Shown here: positions 19,476 through 28,705 of the stretch, in pieces
How positions within the stretch are numbered: position 1 is the stretch's first letter
How the letters are laid out: the number at the start of each line of letters is the position of its first letter
Source: Bacillus sp. (in: firmicutes)
Lineage (GTDB): Bacteria > Bacillota > Bacilli > Bacillales > JACDOC01
Direction of reading: 5' to 3'
Assembly (NCBI GenBank): GCA_017656295.1
Contig: JACDOC010000002.1
Span: 1 to 64,000, forward strand
DNA: 64,000 bases
The notes under the pieces: model-generated
Seen by the model: only the letters and a program-made list of their open reading frames with translations
Databases searched by the model: none
Told to the model about the DNA's origin: nothing
Translations under genes and position numbers: made by a program

Positions 19476-19658
19476 CGCTCTGTTAAACGATACTGTTGAT
19501 ATTTATACATATCGCTTGTGGCGGACGCTTTACGCGGGCAAGGTGCAAGCCGCTTCCCTCGCTCCGCTCAAGTAAGGGTCTTGCGGCTTCTTGTTCCCGC
19601 TGGAGTCGCCGCCGAGTGAATAACTTGCTAAAAATCAACAATGACATATAACATAGCC
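19476..19658 (+). mobile_element. MITE-like repeat, copy 2
   Basis: 183 bp, starting CGCTCTGTTAAACG and ending TATAACATAGCC. It is flanked by a perfect 8 bp duplication TAACAAAA (19468-19475 and 19659-19666). It carries a GGTGCAAGCCGC variation in the core relative to the other copies. It sits between the divergent yktB and ykzI. Confidence 0.88.
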
Positions 19659-19716
19659 TAACAAAAAATAATGTTAGAACTTAGAATGTGGATAAGTAGG
19701 TTATAACACAATTTAG

Positions 19717-19745
19717 TTGCATCAACATGAATCCGTTCATACAAT
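19717..19745 (+). promoter_or_regulatory. Probable sigma-A promoter of ykzI
   Basis: TTGCAT (19717-19722) and TACAAT (19740-19745) are 17 bases apart, 48 bases before the start codon. Confidence 0.5.
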
Positions 19746-19793
19746 AAATACAAAGTTATTAGAAAATTCGGACATAAAAAAGGGGTGGGAACC

Positions 19794-19988
19794 GTGAAAC
19801 AATTGGTCAATTCTTCGAGAAAAAAAGACTATATGAAACAACGTTTAGCGGTATTACGTCTGGAAATGGATTATGAATTAGCGGTGTTATATGAAGCCAT
19901 GCAAGAACAAGATGTTGAAAAACAAGCGACAAGTAAGAAAAAATTAAATCATATTCGGGAAGAACTGATGAAGTTAAATGCCTTATAA
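19794..19988 (+). CDS. ykzI: YkzI, small conserved protein
   Basis: 64 residues from GTG 19794, which lies at the right distance from AAGGGGTGGG; an in-frame GTG at 19785 overlaps that site. Highly charged and helical (MKQRLAVLRLEMDYELAVLYEAMQ), probably a short coiled coil. Size and position before suhB match B. subtilis YkzI. Function unknown. Confidence 0.72.
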   Translation: MKQLVNSSRKKDYMKQRLAVLRLEMDYELAVLYEAMQEQDVEKQATSKKKLNHIREELMKLNAL

Positions 19989-20050
19989 TCGCTAGTGGAT
20001 GGGAGGGAAAGTAATAATTATAATGAAAAAAAATCATACCCTACTCGAGT

Positions 20051-20090
20051 GAACGAGCGTCCGAAATATCCATCGGAGGTTCGTTTTTTT
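20051..20090 (+). terminator. Terminator of ykzI
   Basis: GAACGAGCGTCCGA pairs imperfectly with TCGGAGGTTCG, followed by seven T. Confidence 0.7.
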
Positions 20091-20212
20091 GAGGTTCACT
20101 CCCTATAATAAGTTTAGCCTGAGGTAAATGAAAGTGCAAAAACTTGATTGCAAACAGGAATTATTTTAAGCTAATGAATACATATTATTGGATGCTAAAT
20201 GGGGGATCACTC

Positions 20213-21010
20213 ATGACAAATTGGACAGAAATTCATGAACACGTACAGCATTGGATTCGAGAAGCTGGGCAACGTATTAAACAGTCGTTTTCTACGACGT
20301 TACATGTGCAGTCTAAATCGAATCGAAACGATTTAGTAACGAACATCGATCGAGAAACGGAACAATATTTTATTCAGCGTATTCGTGATACATATCCCAC
20401 GCATACCATATTAGGAGAAGAAGGATTTGGTGATGATGTCAATTCATTAGATGGCATCGTTTGGATTATTGATCCGATAGACGGAACGATGAATTTTGTT
20501 CACCAACAGCGTAATTTTGCCATTTCCATCGGAATTTATGAAGATGGGAAGGGAAAGCTTGGTTATATTTATGATGTCGTTCATGAAGAGTTATATTGGG
20601 CCCAATCTGGAAAAGGAGCGTTTTTGAATGATCAACCGCTACCACCTTTAGAGGAAGGACATGTGGAAGATGCCGTAATTGCCCTTAATGCCACATGGGT
20701 AAAACCTAACAAACGCATCGACCACCAACTTCTTATTCCGTTAGTCCAAGATGTGCGTGGCACGAGATCGTATGGTTCAGCGGCGATTGAAATGGCATAT
20801 GTCGCTGCGGGAAGGCTAGATGCATATATCACGATGCGTTTGTCTCCATGGGACTTTGCGGCTGGGAAAATTATTGTAGAAGAACTTGGCGGGAAAATGA
20901 CCAAGTTGAACGGAGAACCCCTTAATTTACTAGAGAAAAGCTCGGTTTTCGTCAGTAAACCTGGTTTGCACGAGAAAATTCTTACAAAATATTTGCATGC
21001 ATTGAAGTAA
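20213..21010 (+). CDS. suhB: Inositol-1-monophosphatase family phosphatase
   Basis: 265 residues, the length of B. subtilis YktC/SuhB. Member of the Mg-dependent inositol monophosphatase family, which removes phosphate from inositol-1-phosphate and related substrates, some members NADP(H). Metal ligands are E70 (LGEEGFG) and D87/D90 in IDPIDGTMNF; WDFAAG closes the site. ATG 20213 follows GGGGGATCACTC; the frame is open 23 codons further up without a site. Confidence 0.92.
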   Translation: MTNWTEIHEHVQHWIREAGQRIKQSFSTTLHVQSKSNRNDLVTNIDRETEQYFIQRIRDTYPTHTILGEEGFGDDVNSLDGIVWIIDPIDGTMNFVHQQRNFAISIGIYEDGKGKLGYIYDVVHEELYWAQSGKGAFLNDQPLPPLEEGHVEDAVIALNATWVKPNKRIDHQLLIPLVQDVRGTRSYGSAAIEMAYVAAGRLDAYITMRLSPWDFAAGKIIVEELGGKMTKLNGEPLNLLEKSSVFVSKPGLHEKILTKYLHALK

Positions 21011-21014
21011 AAAA

Positions 21015-21043
21015 AACCTATGGATTTATTTCCATAGGTTTTT
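21015..21043. terminator. Bidirectional terminator between suhB and ylaF
   Basis: AAACCTATGGA pairs with TCCATAGGTTT around TTTATT, with A and T runs on either side. Confidence 0.85.
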
Positions 21044-21051
21044 GCAATTGT

Positions 21052-21237
21052 CTATAACTTTCCTTCTTCACGCATTTTTTTCTTTGTCTTAAAACCATGC
21101 CCCATGATTAAAATAAGGGACAAAAGACTAATCACTGCAATTAGAATGCTACGTTCTCCAATGGCAATACCGATTCCCATGATGGAACAAGCAGCAAGAA
21201 TAGCGTAGAGAACAAAAATCCATTTAATATCTTTCAT
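21052..21237 (-). CDS. ylaF: YlaF, small membrane protein
   Basis: 61 residues with two membrane helices (IFVLYAILAACSIMGIGIAI and ILIAVISLLSLILIMG) and a Lys-rich cytoplasmic tail. It matches YlaF in size, topology and its divergent position beside typA. Function unknown. AGGGGTG lies upstream of ATG 21237. Confidence 0.78.
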   Translation of the reverse strand: MKDIKWIFVLYAILAACSIMGIGIAIGERSILIAVISLLSLILIMGHGFKTKKKMREEGKL

Positions 21238-21297
21238 TACATCACACCCCTATTCCTTTCCATTGTACATAATCAAGTTCTTCTTTTCTACTGAATG

Positions 21298-21306
21298 TGA
21301 TATAAT
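21298..21306 (+). promoter_or_regulatory. Extended -10 promoter of typA
   Basis: TGATATAAT gives a perfect -10 with the TGn extension. The -35 at 17 bases (TTCTTC) is weak, as is common for extended -10 promoters. Confidence 0.6.
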
Positions 21307-21354
21307 AACTTGGTTGAAAATACTGATACGACACGATAGGCAGGAGTGACGAAC

Positions 21355-23196
21355 TTGAAACTACGTGAAAATATACGAAATATCGCCATCATCGCCCACG
21401 TTGACCATGGAAAAACAACTTTAGTGGATCAATTATTAAAGCAATCGGGTACGTTTCGTTCAAATGAACATGTTGAAGAACGAGCGATGGATTCCAATGA
21501 CTTAGAACGGGAACGAGGAATCACAATTTTAGCAAAAAATACTGCTATTCAATATAAAGATGTCAAAATAAATATTTTGGATACACCAGGACACGCCGAT
21601 TTTGGCGGAGAAGTCGAGCGAATTATGAAAATGGTCGATGGAGTTCTTTTAGTTGTTGATGCGTACGAAGGGTGTATGCCACAAACCCGCTTCGTTTTAA
21701 AGAAAGCATTAGAACAAAATTTAACACCAATTGTCGTAGTGAACAAAATTGACCGTGAATTTGCCCGGCCAGAAGAAGTTGTCGATGAAGTGCTGGAATT
21801 GTTTATCGAACTTGATGCCAATGATGATCAATTAGAGTTTCCTGTCATTTATACATCAGCCATTAACGGGACGGCTAGTACAGACCCTCATCGTCAAGAT
21901 GACAACATGGAAGCGTTATTCGAGGCGATTGTCCAACATATCCCGGCACCAGTCGATAATAAAGAAGAACCCCTCCAATTCCAAGTCGCCTTGTTAGACT
22001 ATAATGATTATGTAGGAAGAATTGGGATTGGCCGTATCTTCCGAGGAACAATGAAAGTTGGTCAACAAGTTGCTTTGATGAAACTCGACGGAAGTGTAAA
22101 GCAATTCCGAGTGACGAAAATGTTTGGCTTTTTCGGTTTAAAGCGTCAAGAAATTCTAGAAGCTTACTCCGGTGATTTAGTCGCTGTTTCAGGAATGGAA
22201 GATATTAATGTAGGTGAAACCGTTTGTCCTATTGACCATCAAGAAGCATTACCGGTTCTTCGAATTGATGAACCAACTTTACAAATGACGTTCCTCGTGA
22301 ATAATAGCCCATTTGCTGGAAGAGAAGGAAAATATGTAACCGCTCGAAAAATCGAGGAGCGCCTTCAAGCACAGTTGCAAACGGATGTCAGCTTACGAGT
22401 TGAACCAACTGATTCTCCGGATGCTTGGATCGTTTCGGGACGTGGAGAGCTCCATTTATCCATATTAATCGAAAATATGCGCCGAGAAGGTTATGAGCTT
22501 CAAGTTTCCAAACCGGAAGTAATTGTGAAGGAAATTGACGGGGTGCGCTGTGAGCCAGTAGAGCGGGTACAAATTGATATTCCTGAGGAGTATACGGGTG
22601 CAGTCATTGAATCATTAGGTTCCCGTAAAGGGGAAATGTTAGATATGATTAACAACGGAAATGGACAAGTCCGTCTTATTTTTATGGTTCCAGCAAGAGG
22701 CTTAATTGGATATACTACGGAATTTATGACGTTGACGAGAGGATATGGGATTATCAACCACTCGTTCGACAGTTATCAACCGATGCAACCGGGTAAAGTT
22801 GGTGGACGTCGTCAAGGGGTACTCGTCTCATTAGAAACTGGAAAAGCAACACAATATGGAATCATGCAAGTAGAAGATCGCGGGACCATTTTTGTTGAAC
22901 CCGGAACGGAAATTTACGAGGGAATGATTGTTGGGGAGCACACAAGGGAAAATGACCTTACAGTGAATATTACGAAGGTGAAGCATGCAACCAATATTCG
23001 CTCGGCTACGAAAGAACAAACAACAACGATGAAAAAACCGAAAATCATGACTCTTGAGGAAGCTTTAGAATATTTAAACGATGATGAGTATTGTGAAGTA
23101 ACGCCAAAGTCTATTCGACTAAGGAAGAAAATTTTAGATAAAAATGAACGTGAAAAAGTAGCGAAAAAGAAAAAGTATGCAGAAATGAATCGATAA
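21355..23196 (+). CDS. typA: GTP-binding protein TypA/BipA
   Basis: 613 residues. Ribosome-associated translational GTPase that aids 50S assembly and growth under stress. P-loop AHVDHGKT at 14-21; G3 [12 protein letters not shown]4 NKID and the Lys-rich C-terminal domain follow. The start is TTG 21355 (MKLRENIRN): AGGAGTGA is 6-7 bases upstream, while the GTG at 21346 lies inside that site. This matches the B. subtilis N-terminus. Confidence 0.95.
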   Translation: MKLRENIRNIAIIAHVDHGKTTLVDQLLKQSGTFRSNEHVEERAMDSNDLERERGITILAKNTAIQYKDVKINILDTPGHADFGGEVERIMKMVDGVLLVVDAYEGCMPQTRFVLKKALEQNLTPIVVVNKIDREFARPEEVVDEVLELFIELDANDDQLEFPVIYTSAINGTASTDPHRQDDNMEALFEAIVQHIPAPVDNKEEPLQFQVALLDYNDYVGRIGIGRIFRGTMKVGQQVALMKLDGSVKQFRVTKMFGFFGLKRQEILEAYSGDLVAVSGMEDINVGETVCPIDHQEALPVLRIDEPTLQMTFLVNNSPFAGREGKYVTARKIEERLQAQLQTDVSLRVEPTDSPDAWIVSGRGELHLSILIENMRREGYELQVSKPEVIVKEIDGVRCEPVERVQIDIPEEYTGAVIESLGSRKGEMLDMINNGNGQVRLIFMVPARGLIGYTTEFMTLTRGYGIINHSFDSYQPMQPGKVGGRRQGVLVSLETGKATQYGIMQVEDRGTIFVEPGTEIYEGMIVGEHTRENDLTVNITKVKHATNIRSATKEQTTTMKKPKIMTLEEALEYLNDDEYCEVTPKSIRLRKKILDKNEREKVAKKKKYAEMNR

Positions 23197-23208
23197 GGAG
23201 GGGTTAGC

Positions 23209-23520
23209 TTGAACGTATCCGAACGATTGTCTTTTTTTGCATCCCTTTTTCGTGTTGATGAACAACCGGAAACGGGGATGTGGCTATTATATTTAACCAT
23301 TGTGGCCCTTTGTATCGTTGTGTATAAGCTAGGATTTGCGAAAAAGCTCCCAATATTAAAATCAGCGATTATTTATTTGTTTTTAATCATGGGGTGTACC
23401 ATCTTAACTTTTTTAGCGGTATTCTTACCGGTTGCGGAAGGGTTAGTCGTCGCTGCGCTCATCTTAATCATCTATAAAATTCGACTGCGAAATGAGAAAA
23501 AACAGGAAAACGCTTCATAA
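23209..23520 (+). CDS. ylaH: YlaH-like membrane protein
   Basis: 103 residues, TTG start at 23209 behind AAGGAGGGG. Three membrane helices ([58 protein letters not shown]) and a Lys-rich tail. It begins 12 bases after typA and shares its transcript, as in B. subtilis. Function unknown. Confidence 0.85.
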   Translation: MNVSERLSFFASLFRVDEQPETGMWLLYLTIVALCIVVYKLGFAKKLPILKSAIIYLFLIMGCTILTFLAVFLPVAEGLVVAALILIIYKIRLRNEKKQENAS

Positions 23521-23521
23521 T

Positions 23522-23556
23522 AAAAAACCGCTTAGCATCAACTAAGCGGTTTTTTT
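23522..23556. terminator. Terminator after typA-ylaH
   Basis: AAAAACCGCTTAG pairs with CTAAGCGGTTTTTTT around CATCAA. It also faces the convergent ylaI. Confidence 0.88.
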
Positions 23557-23587
23557 GCCTATCAACTTATAATGATTAATCGATCGA

Positions 23588-23788
23588 TTAAAATTCATCG
23601 TCACGACTGGTCGAGCGATAAAACCGGAACTTACCGGTAGCTAGTCTTGCTTTTGTTCGCTCGGTAATGCGATCATGACATGATTGACACATATACGTAT
23701 GTATCGGTCGGTTCCGTAATTTTTTCGCCAATAATGAATCGCTATCAATGGTTTCAATTTTATCGCAAAGGACACACTTTACACGCAT
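23588..23788 (-). CDS. ylaI: YlaI, small zinc-finger-like protein
   Basis: 66 residues with two Cys pairs, VKCVLCDK near the N-terminus and YMCQSCHD in the middle, a likely four-Cys zinc site (DUF2197/YlaI family). GAGGTG fixes the start at ATG 23788. A basic C-terminal half could contact nucleic acid, but no function is known. Confidence 0.82.
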   Translation of the reverse strand: MRVKCVLCDKIETIDSDSLLAKKLRNRPIHTYMCQSCHDRITERTKARLATGKFRFYRSTSRDDEF

Positions 23789-23935
23789 CGTAAACACCTC
23801 AATTCCTTTTCCCTTTCTATAAGTATATCACGGGATGATGATGAACGATGTCCATAACATGTGAAAAAACTTGGTTTGTCATGTCTATTACCACTATCTT
23901 TATAGTATAATAAAAGTAGATGGGAGGGATTGATG

Positions 23936-24391
23936 ATGGCTAATTTGGTTGAACCAAAACTCATTCCACCTTTATTTGAAGAACTGCAACATGAGAAATA
24001 TGTTACTCTTTCAACGATCGATTATGAAACAGGTGCGCCGAATGTGAGTGCTATTTCCTGGGTATATGCATTAGATGAAGAAACGATTCGTCTTGCTGTG
24101 GACAACCGTTCTCGAATTGTCAAAAACATACAAAATAATCCTCATGTTGTCGTGACGTTAATTGCCAATGAGTCTACGTATGCCATCGCTGGTAAAGCTA
24201 AAGTAAAAGTTGAAAAGCTTGAAGGAGTTCCTCTTAAACTAGCCCTTATTGAAATTCGCATTCAAGAAGTGCGTGACGTGATGTTTTATGGCTCGAAAAT
24301 TACAAGCGAGCCTCAGTATGCAAAAACATATGATAAAAAAGCAGCGGAACGTTTAGATACACAAGTAATGAACGCCATGAAACATGCTTAG
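23936..24391 (+). CDS. Pyridoxamine 5'-phosphate oxidase-family flavoprotein
   Basis: 151 residues with the split-barrel FMN-binding fold: LSTIDYETGAPNVSAISWVYALDE, then RLAVDNRSRIVKNIQNNPHVVVTLI. Such proteins bind FMN or F420 and often reduce or protect against reactive small molecules; the substrate is unknown. GGGAGGG precedes two ATG codons; 23936 is better spaced. The stop codon lies inside the downstream terminator. I do not place it in the B. subtilis yla order. Confidence 0.75.
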   Translation: MANLVEPKLIPPLFEELQHEKYVTLSTIDYETGAPNVSAISWVYALDEETIRLAVDNRSRIVKNIQNNPHVVVTLIANESTYAIAGKAKVKVEKLEGVPLKLALIEIRIQEVRDVMFYGSKITSEPQYAKTYDKKAAERLDTQVMNAMKHA

Positions 24392-24423
24392 TATGGTCCT
24401 AAGCTTGTTCATGGCGTTTTTTT
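24371..24423 (+). terminator. Terminator overlapping the flavoprotein gene end
   Basis: AACGCCATGAA pairs with TTCATGGCGTT, with an inner stem GCTTAG/CTAAGC, followed by seven T. The left arm encodes the last residues and contains the stop codon in its loop side. Confidence 0.85.
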
Positions 24424-24458
24424 AAACCTTTCAAAATTGTATTAGTGATAACTGAATA

Positions 24459-25043
24459 TTATTGACTGTTGGATTGGTTTTGCTGATTGTTTTCTAACGA
24501 TTGTTTTTCCTTTTCGTTCAATCCTTTTTTCTCATTATCATTCGCATCTTCCGCTTCTGGAACAACGATGTGACGAGGAATTTCAGGCATGAGACGCCCT
24601 GCAATATCAGCCAATTCATTCATAATTCCTTGAATTGGTTTTCCTTGTTGAATATCAACGCCAATTTCTTGTAAGCGGGCGTACAAGTCGGGGTCAGCAA
24701 TGACTACTGCTTCCGCCCCATATGGATCGCTTTTTAAACTCTCGGCTACTGAGTATTTAATGGAACCTACTTCTGATCGTTCGATATTTGAATCAACATC
24801 TATACCTACTAGAGCATACGGGCCAAGAACGACGGCAGTCGCATCGTTGACGTGGGGAACACTCGTTGCTAATTCCACTAACCGTCTAGAAATTTCTTGC
24901 CCTGTTTTGCGATCAACGTTTTCAATATGGGAATCTTTAACCGTGATGAGCTGTTCTTTATTTTGAACCTCGTTATCATTGGAACGCACACAACCATTTA
25001 TGAACATAAGACTACTAAGGAAGAAAACAATGATGTTTCGCAT
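24459..25043 (-). CDS. ylaJ: YhcN/YlaJ-family sporulation lipoprotein
   Basis: 194 residues with lipobox INGC (C18). The YhcN/YlaJ domain covers the middle (RLVELATSVPHVNDATAVVLGPYALVGIDVD...YSVAESLKSDPYGAEAVVIADPDL). The tail is Asn/Gln/Lys-rich. Members are lipoproteins of the forespore or spore membrane involved in germination or outgrowth. GGAGG precedes ATG 25043. Divergent from phoH, as in B. subtilis. Confidence 0.9.
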   Translation of the reverse strand: MRNIIVFFLSSLMFINGCVRSNDNEVQNKEQLITVKDSHIENVDRKTGQEISRRLVELATSVPHVNDATAVVLGPYALVGIDVDSNIERSEVGSIKYSVAESLKSDPYGAEAVVIADPDLYARLQEIGVDIQQGKPIQGIMNELADIAGRLMPEIPRHIVVPEAEDANDNEKKGLNEKEKQSLENNQQNQSNSQ

Positions 25044-25202
25044 ACAAGGATACCTCCAGCATGTTTGACAAGTTTACTTATATTGTGTTCATGAAGTATG
25101 CGAAGTATCCATTTTTCTTCAATTTCATCAAAGAACATGTGAACATGCGTATACGTGTAACATAAAATAATTATTAATACATGAAGAGCAGGAGGCATCG
25201 GT

Positions 25203-26531
25203 TTGAGTAAAATTTACGTGTTAGATACAAATGTCTTGTTACAAGATCCGTATGCGATTTTTTCCTTTGAAGACAACGAAATTGTCATTCCAGCTGTCGT
25301 TCTTGAAGAAGTGGATTCGAAAAAACGGTACATGGATGAAATAGGGAGAAATGCAAGACAAGTATCCAAATTAATTGATGGTTTGCGTCAAAATGGCAAG
25401 CTGCATGAAAAAATTCCTCTTCATAACGGAGGGACGTTACGAATTGAATTAAATCATCGTTCATTCCACCAACTGCAAAAAATCTTTGTCGAAAAAACAA
25501 ATGATAACCGTATTTTAGCTGTGGCCAAAAATTTATCAATAGAAGAGGAAGCAAAAGAAAACGGCCGTCCAGTCATTCTTGTGAGTAAAGATGCTCTCGT
25601 CCGTGTGAAAGCAGATGCGATTGGATTAATCGCTGAAGACTTTTTAAATGACCGGGTAGTGGAAGTCGATCACATTTATACCGGTTTTTTAGAAATATAT
25701 ACTACGATTGAGGTCATCAATGTATTTTATGAAAATGGAGAAATTGATTCCTCCTACCTTACGAATCAACCGTTTTATCCCCATCAATTTATTATTATGA
25801 AAGATTCTTTAGGAAGTTCTGCTTCAGCCATCGGTATGGTCGACAGAACCGGAAAACGAGTTCGAAAAATTATACATGATCCAGATCATGTTTGGGGGAT
25901 TAAACCAAGAAATGTCCAACAAATGATGGCCTTAGAATTGTTATTACGTGATGACATCCCACTTGTTACAATGATTGGGAAAGCCGGAACAGGAAAAACA
26001 TTACTTGCGTTGGCAGCTGGATTGATGCAAACGGAGGATTTAAATACGTATAAAAAACTACTAGTTGCCCGACCGATTGTCCCTGTCGGAAAAGATATTG
26101 GTTACTTGCCAGGAGAAAAACAAGAAAAGCTTCGCCCTTGGATGCAACCGATTTATGATAATCTAGAGTATTTATTTAATACGAAAAAACCTGGGGAATT
26201 AGATGCCATTTTAGCCGGTATGGGCTCCATTGAAGTTGAAGCGTTAACATATATTCGAGGAAGGAGCATTCCCGACCAATTTATCATTATTGACGAGGCA
26301 CAAAATTTAACGAAACATGAAGTCAAAACGATTCTTACCCGAGTTGGAGAAAGAAGTAAAATCGTATTGATGGGCGATCCAGCTCAAATCGATCACCCAT
26401 ACTTAGATGAATACAATAATGGTTTAACGTACGTCGTTGAAAAATTTAAAGACCAAACCGTTGCTGGACATGTAAAGTTACTGAAAGGGGAACGCTCCGG
26501 CCTCGCTCAACTTGCGGCGGATTTATTATAA
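25203..26531 (+). CDS. phoH: PhoH-family ATPase with PIN domain (YlaK)
   Basis: 442 residues, TTG start at 25203 behind GGAGG. The N-terminal PIN nuclease domain (D8 and N10 in VLDTNVLL, later Asp at TNDNRIL) is joined to a PhoH ATPase. Walker A GKAGTGKT is at 259-266 and Walker B is in FIIIDEAQNLT. Related PhoH2 proteins are RNA helicase/ribonucleases, so a role in RNA processing is likely. It is the last core gene before the accessory island. Confidence 0.93.
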   Translation: MSKIYVLDTNVLLQDPYAIFSFEDNEIVIPAVVLEEVDSKKRYMDEIGRNARQVSKLIDGLRQNGKLHEKIPLHNGGTLRIELNHRSFHQLQKIFVEKTNDNRILAVAKNLSIEEEAKENGRPVILVSKDALVRVKADAIGLIAEDFLNDRVVEVDHIYTGFLEIYTTIEVINVFYENGEIDSSYLTNQPFYPHQFIIMKDSLGSSASAIGMVDRTGKRVRKIIHDPDHVWGIKPRNVQQMMALELLLRDDIPLVTMIGKAGTGKTLLALAAGLMQTEDLNTYKKLLVARPIVPVGKDIGYLPGEKQEKLRPWMQPIYDNLEYLFNTKKPGELDAILAGMGSIEVEALTYIRGRSIPDQFIIIDEAQNLTKHEVKTILTRVGERSKIVLMGDPAQIDHPYLDEYNNGLTYVVEKFKDQTVAGHVKLLKGERSGLAQLAADLL

Positions 26532-26534
26532 GTA

Positions 26535-26573
26535 AAAAACGATAGCTAGATTTTATGCTAGCTATCGTTTTTT
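26535..26573 (+). terminator. Terminator of phoH
   Basis: AAAAACGATAGCTAG pairs with CTAGCTATCGTTTTTT around ATTTTATG. Confidence 0.9.
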
Positions 26574-26683
26574 ATTGAATATTATGTGTAACTCGAAAGT
26601 TCGGAAAAAAAGAAGTCACTGAAAAATTTTTCGTTTATAATGTTAATGATATTGAAGTTAAGTTTTAGAAAGGTGGAAGAGCA

Positions 26684-28705
26684 ATGTCTTGGCGTTCTTT
26701 AACACTGCTATTTACCATGATTGTAGTAATAATTGTACAACCACAACGTATCGTAGCAATAGACAAAACCATATCTAACACAAGACATGTAACTGTAGCA
26801 GTTGCCCCAGCTTTACCACCTTTTCAGTTCAAAGAAAATGAGTCTCTTAAAGGATTTAGTATAGATATTTTTGAAACAATTGCAAATGAATTAGGTCTTA
26901 CTTATGAATATATTTTTTTACCTCATCATCAAGCAATTGAAGCTTTAAAAAATGAACAAGTTGATGTGATTTTAACTGTTCCATATAATGATGTTCTTTC
27001 TAAAGATATTTTGTTTTCAGATCATTATTTTACATCCAGTAGTTCGCTTTATGTTGCGTATGGAAATAGTGAAATTCAATCAGTTGAAGACTTGTCAGAG
27101 CGAACAGTATCATTAGTTCAAGGTTCTATTGAATATGATTTTCTACAAAATATACGTCGAATAAAGTTCCAGGTAGCCTCTAATCAAAAAAATGCCTTAC
27201 GTCTCCTAACTGTGAACCGTTCGGATGCATTTATTGGTGAACCACACACGGCTAATTATTTTATAAATCAATGGGGATTAGAGGATAAATATAAAGTAGT
27301 TCAAGCGAATGTTGTACCTGTTTACTATAGTTTCGTTTTAAGGCAAGATGAAGCCTTTTTATTGCATCAAATTAATGAGGAACTTTCAAAATTGCGGAAA
27401 AATGGAGTGTATCAGCACATAATGGAAAAATGGTTCGAACCTTATCAATGGAGGAGAAAAGTTGAGCATACAATCCATTTCTTAACGTGGTCCTTAGTTA
27501 TTGTCTTAGTAGTAATTGTATTCATTAGTGTGTGGAACAGAAAATTACAAAAAGAAGTTCAAAAACAAACAAATGCCCTACAGCAACAAGTGTTAGAAAC
27601 AAAAAATAATATTCAGTTCAAACAACAAATTTTAGACAGTAGTCCAAGGGGAATATTAACGTTCGATCGGTCGGGAGCGCTTACATCTATTAATCAAAAA
27701 GCGAGCTTAATTATAGGAAAGGCTAATCTTGATATGGAAAGGAGCATTTATACAGAAATTCCATTAATTAACAAATTGTTAAATACTACTCTATTTAATC
27801 AAGTGATCCGGCACGGAGAAAAAATTTTAGGAAAAGAATTTAATTGGGAGTTGTCAGAGAACAAAATTATGTCCATTAGGTATTACATCTATCCGCTATA
27901 CAACTATAAACGTGAAATAATTGGCTTAATTTTGTCTTTTGAAGATATTTCTTTGGAAAAATATTTACGGGAACAATTTTTTGAACAGGAAAAAAGTCGA
28001 GCGTTAAATCAGCTAGTCGCTGGGATTGCTCACGAAATACGAAATCCATTAACTTCTATTCAAACGTTAGTTCATCTAATCCCATACAAAATGTCTAATG
28101 AAGAATTCAAAAAAGAATTGGTCAATATCGTACCAAAAGAGATTGAGCGCATCAATCAATTAGTGGAAGGTTTAATAAATTATGTGAAACCGAAAAAGAG
28201 TAAATCATTAATAGAAATTCGAGTTCATGACTTGATTCATTCTATAACTATATTGTTTAAAAGGGTGTTGGAACAAAAAGGAATCGACTTTCATTATCAC
28301 CATCTCCCCCCTGTGACGATTACATGTGATGAGAATCAATTAAAACAAGCTCTGATGAATTTCATCTTGAATTCAATTGATGCCATCGAAGAACGAAAGA
28401 AGATAGAAGTTGGTCACTACCAGCCAAAAATTGAAATTTTTGGAGAAACGACATTAGAGACCTGTATTATTAACATTAAAGACAATGGGATGGGAATTAA
28501 AAAGGAAAACCTCGATAAAGTGTACGAGCCATTTTTTACGACCAAAGCCACAGGTACCGGTTTAGGAATGTCAATTTCAAAACAATATATCCAAGAACAA
28601 AATGGGACAGTCCAAGTGAAAAGTAAGTATGGGGAAGGGACACAAATAACAATTGCATTCCCATTAACGGAAAGGGGATATTATGGAAAAGATAGTGATA
28701 ATTGA
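26684..28705 (+). CDS. Sensor histidine kinase with extracellular solute-binding domain
   Basis: 673 residues. Signal/anchor at 5-26, then a family-3 solute-binding domain at about 34-255 (VAVAPALPPFQFKENESLKGFSIDIFE, the type that binds polar amino acids). One membrane helix at about 263-284, a coiled linker and a PAS-like domain at about 310-425 follow. The dimerisation domain has H450 in GIAHEIRNPL and the ATPase has N, G1 (DNGMGI) and G2 (GTGLGM) boxes. It probably senses an external ligand and phosphorylates the regulator overlapping its end. GGTGG precedes ATG 26684. Confidence 0.92.
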   Translation: MSWRSLTLLFTMIVVIIVQPQRIVAIDKTISNTRHVTVAVAPALPPFQFKENESLKGFSIDIFETIANELGLTYEYIFLPHHQAIEALKNEQVDVILTVPYNDVLSKDILFSDHYFTSSSSLYVAYGNSEIQSVEDLSERTVSLVQGSIEYDFLQNIRRIKFQVASNQKNALRLLTVNRSDAFIGEPHTANYFINQWGLEDKYKVVQANVVPVYYSFVLRQDEAFLLHQINEELSKLRKNGVYQHIMEKWFEPYQWRRKVEHTIHFLTWSLVIVLVVIVFISVWNRKLQKEVQKQTNALQQQVLETKNNIQFKQQILDSSPRGILTFDRSGALTSINQKASLIIGKANLDMERSIYTEIPLINKLLNTTLFNQVIRHGEKILGKEFNWELSENKIMSIRYYIYPLYNYKREIIGLILSFEDISLEKYLREQFFEQEKSRALNQLVAGIAHEIRNPLTSIQTLVHLIPYKMSNEEFKKELVNIVPKEIERINQLVEGLINYVKPKKSKSLIEIRVHDLIHSITILFKRVLEQKGIDFHYHHLPPVTITCDENQLKQALMNFILNSIDAIEERKKIEVGHYQPKIEIFGETTLETCIINIKDNGMGIKKENLDKVYEPFFTTKATGTGLGMSISKQYIQEQNGTVQVKSKYGEGTQITIAFPLTERGYYGKDSDN

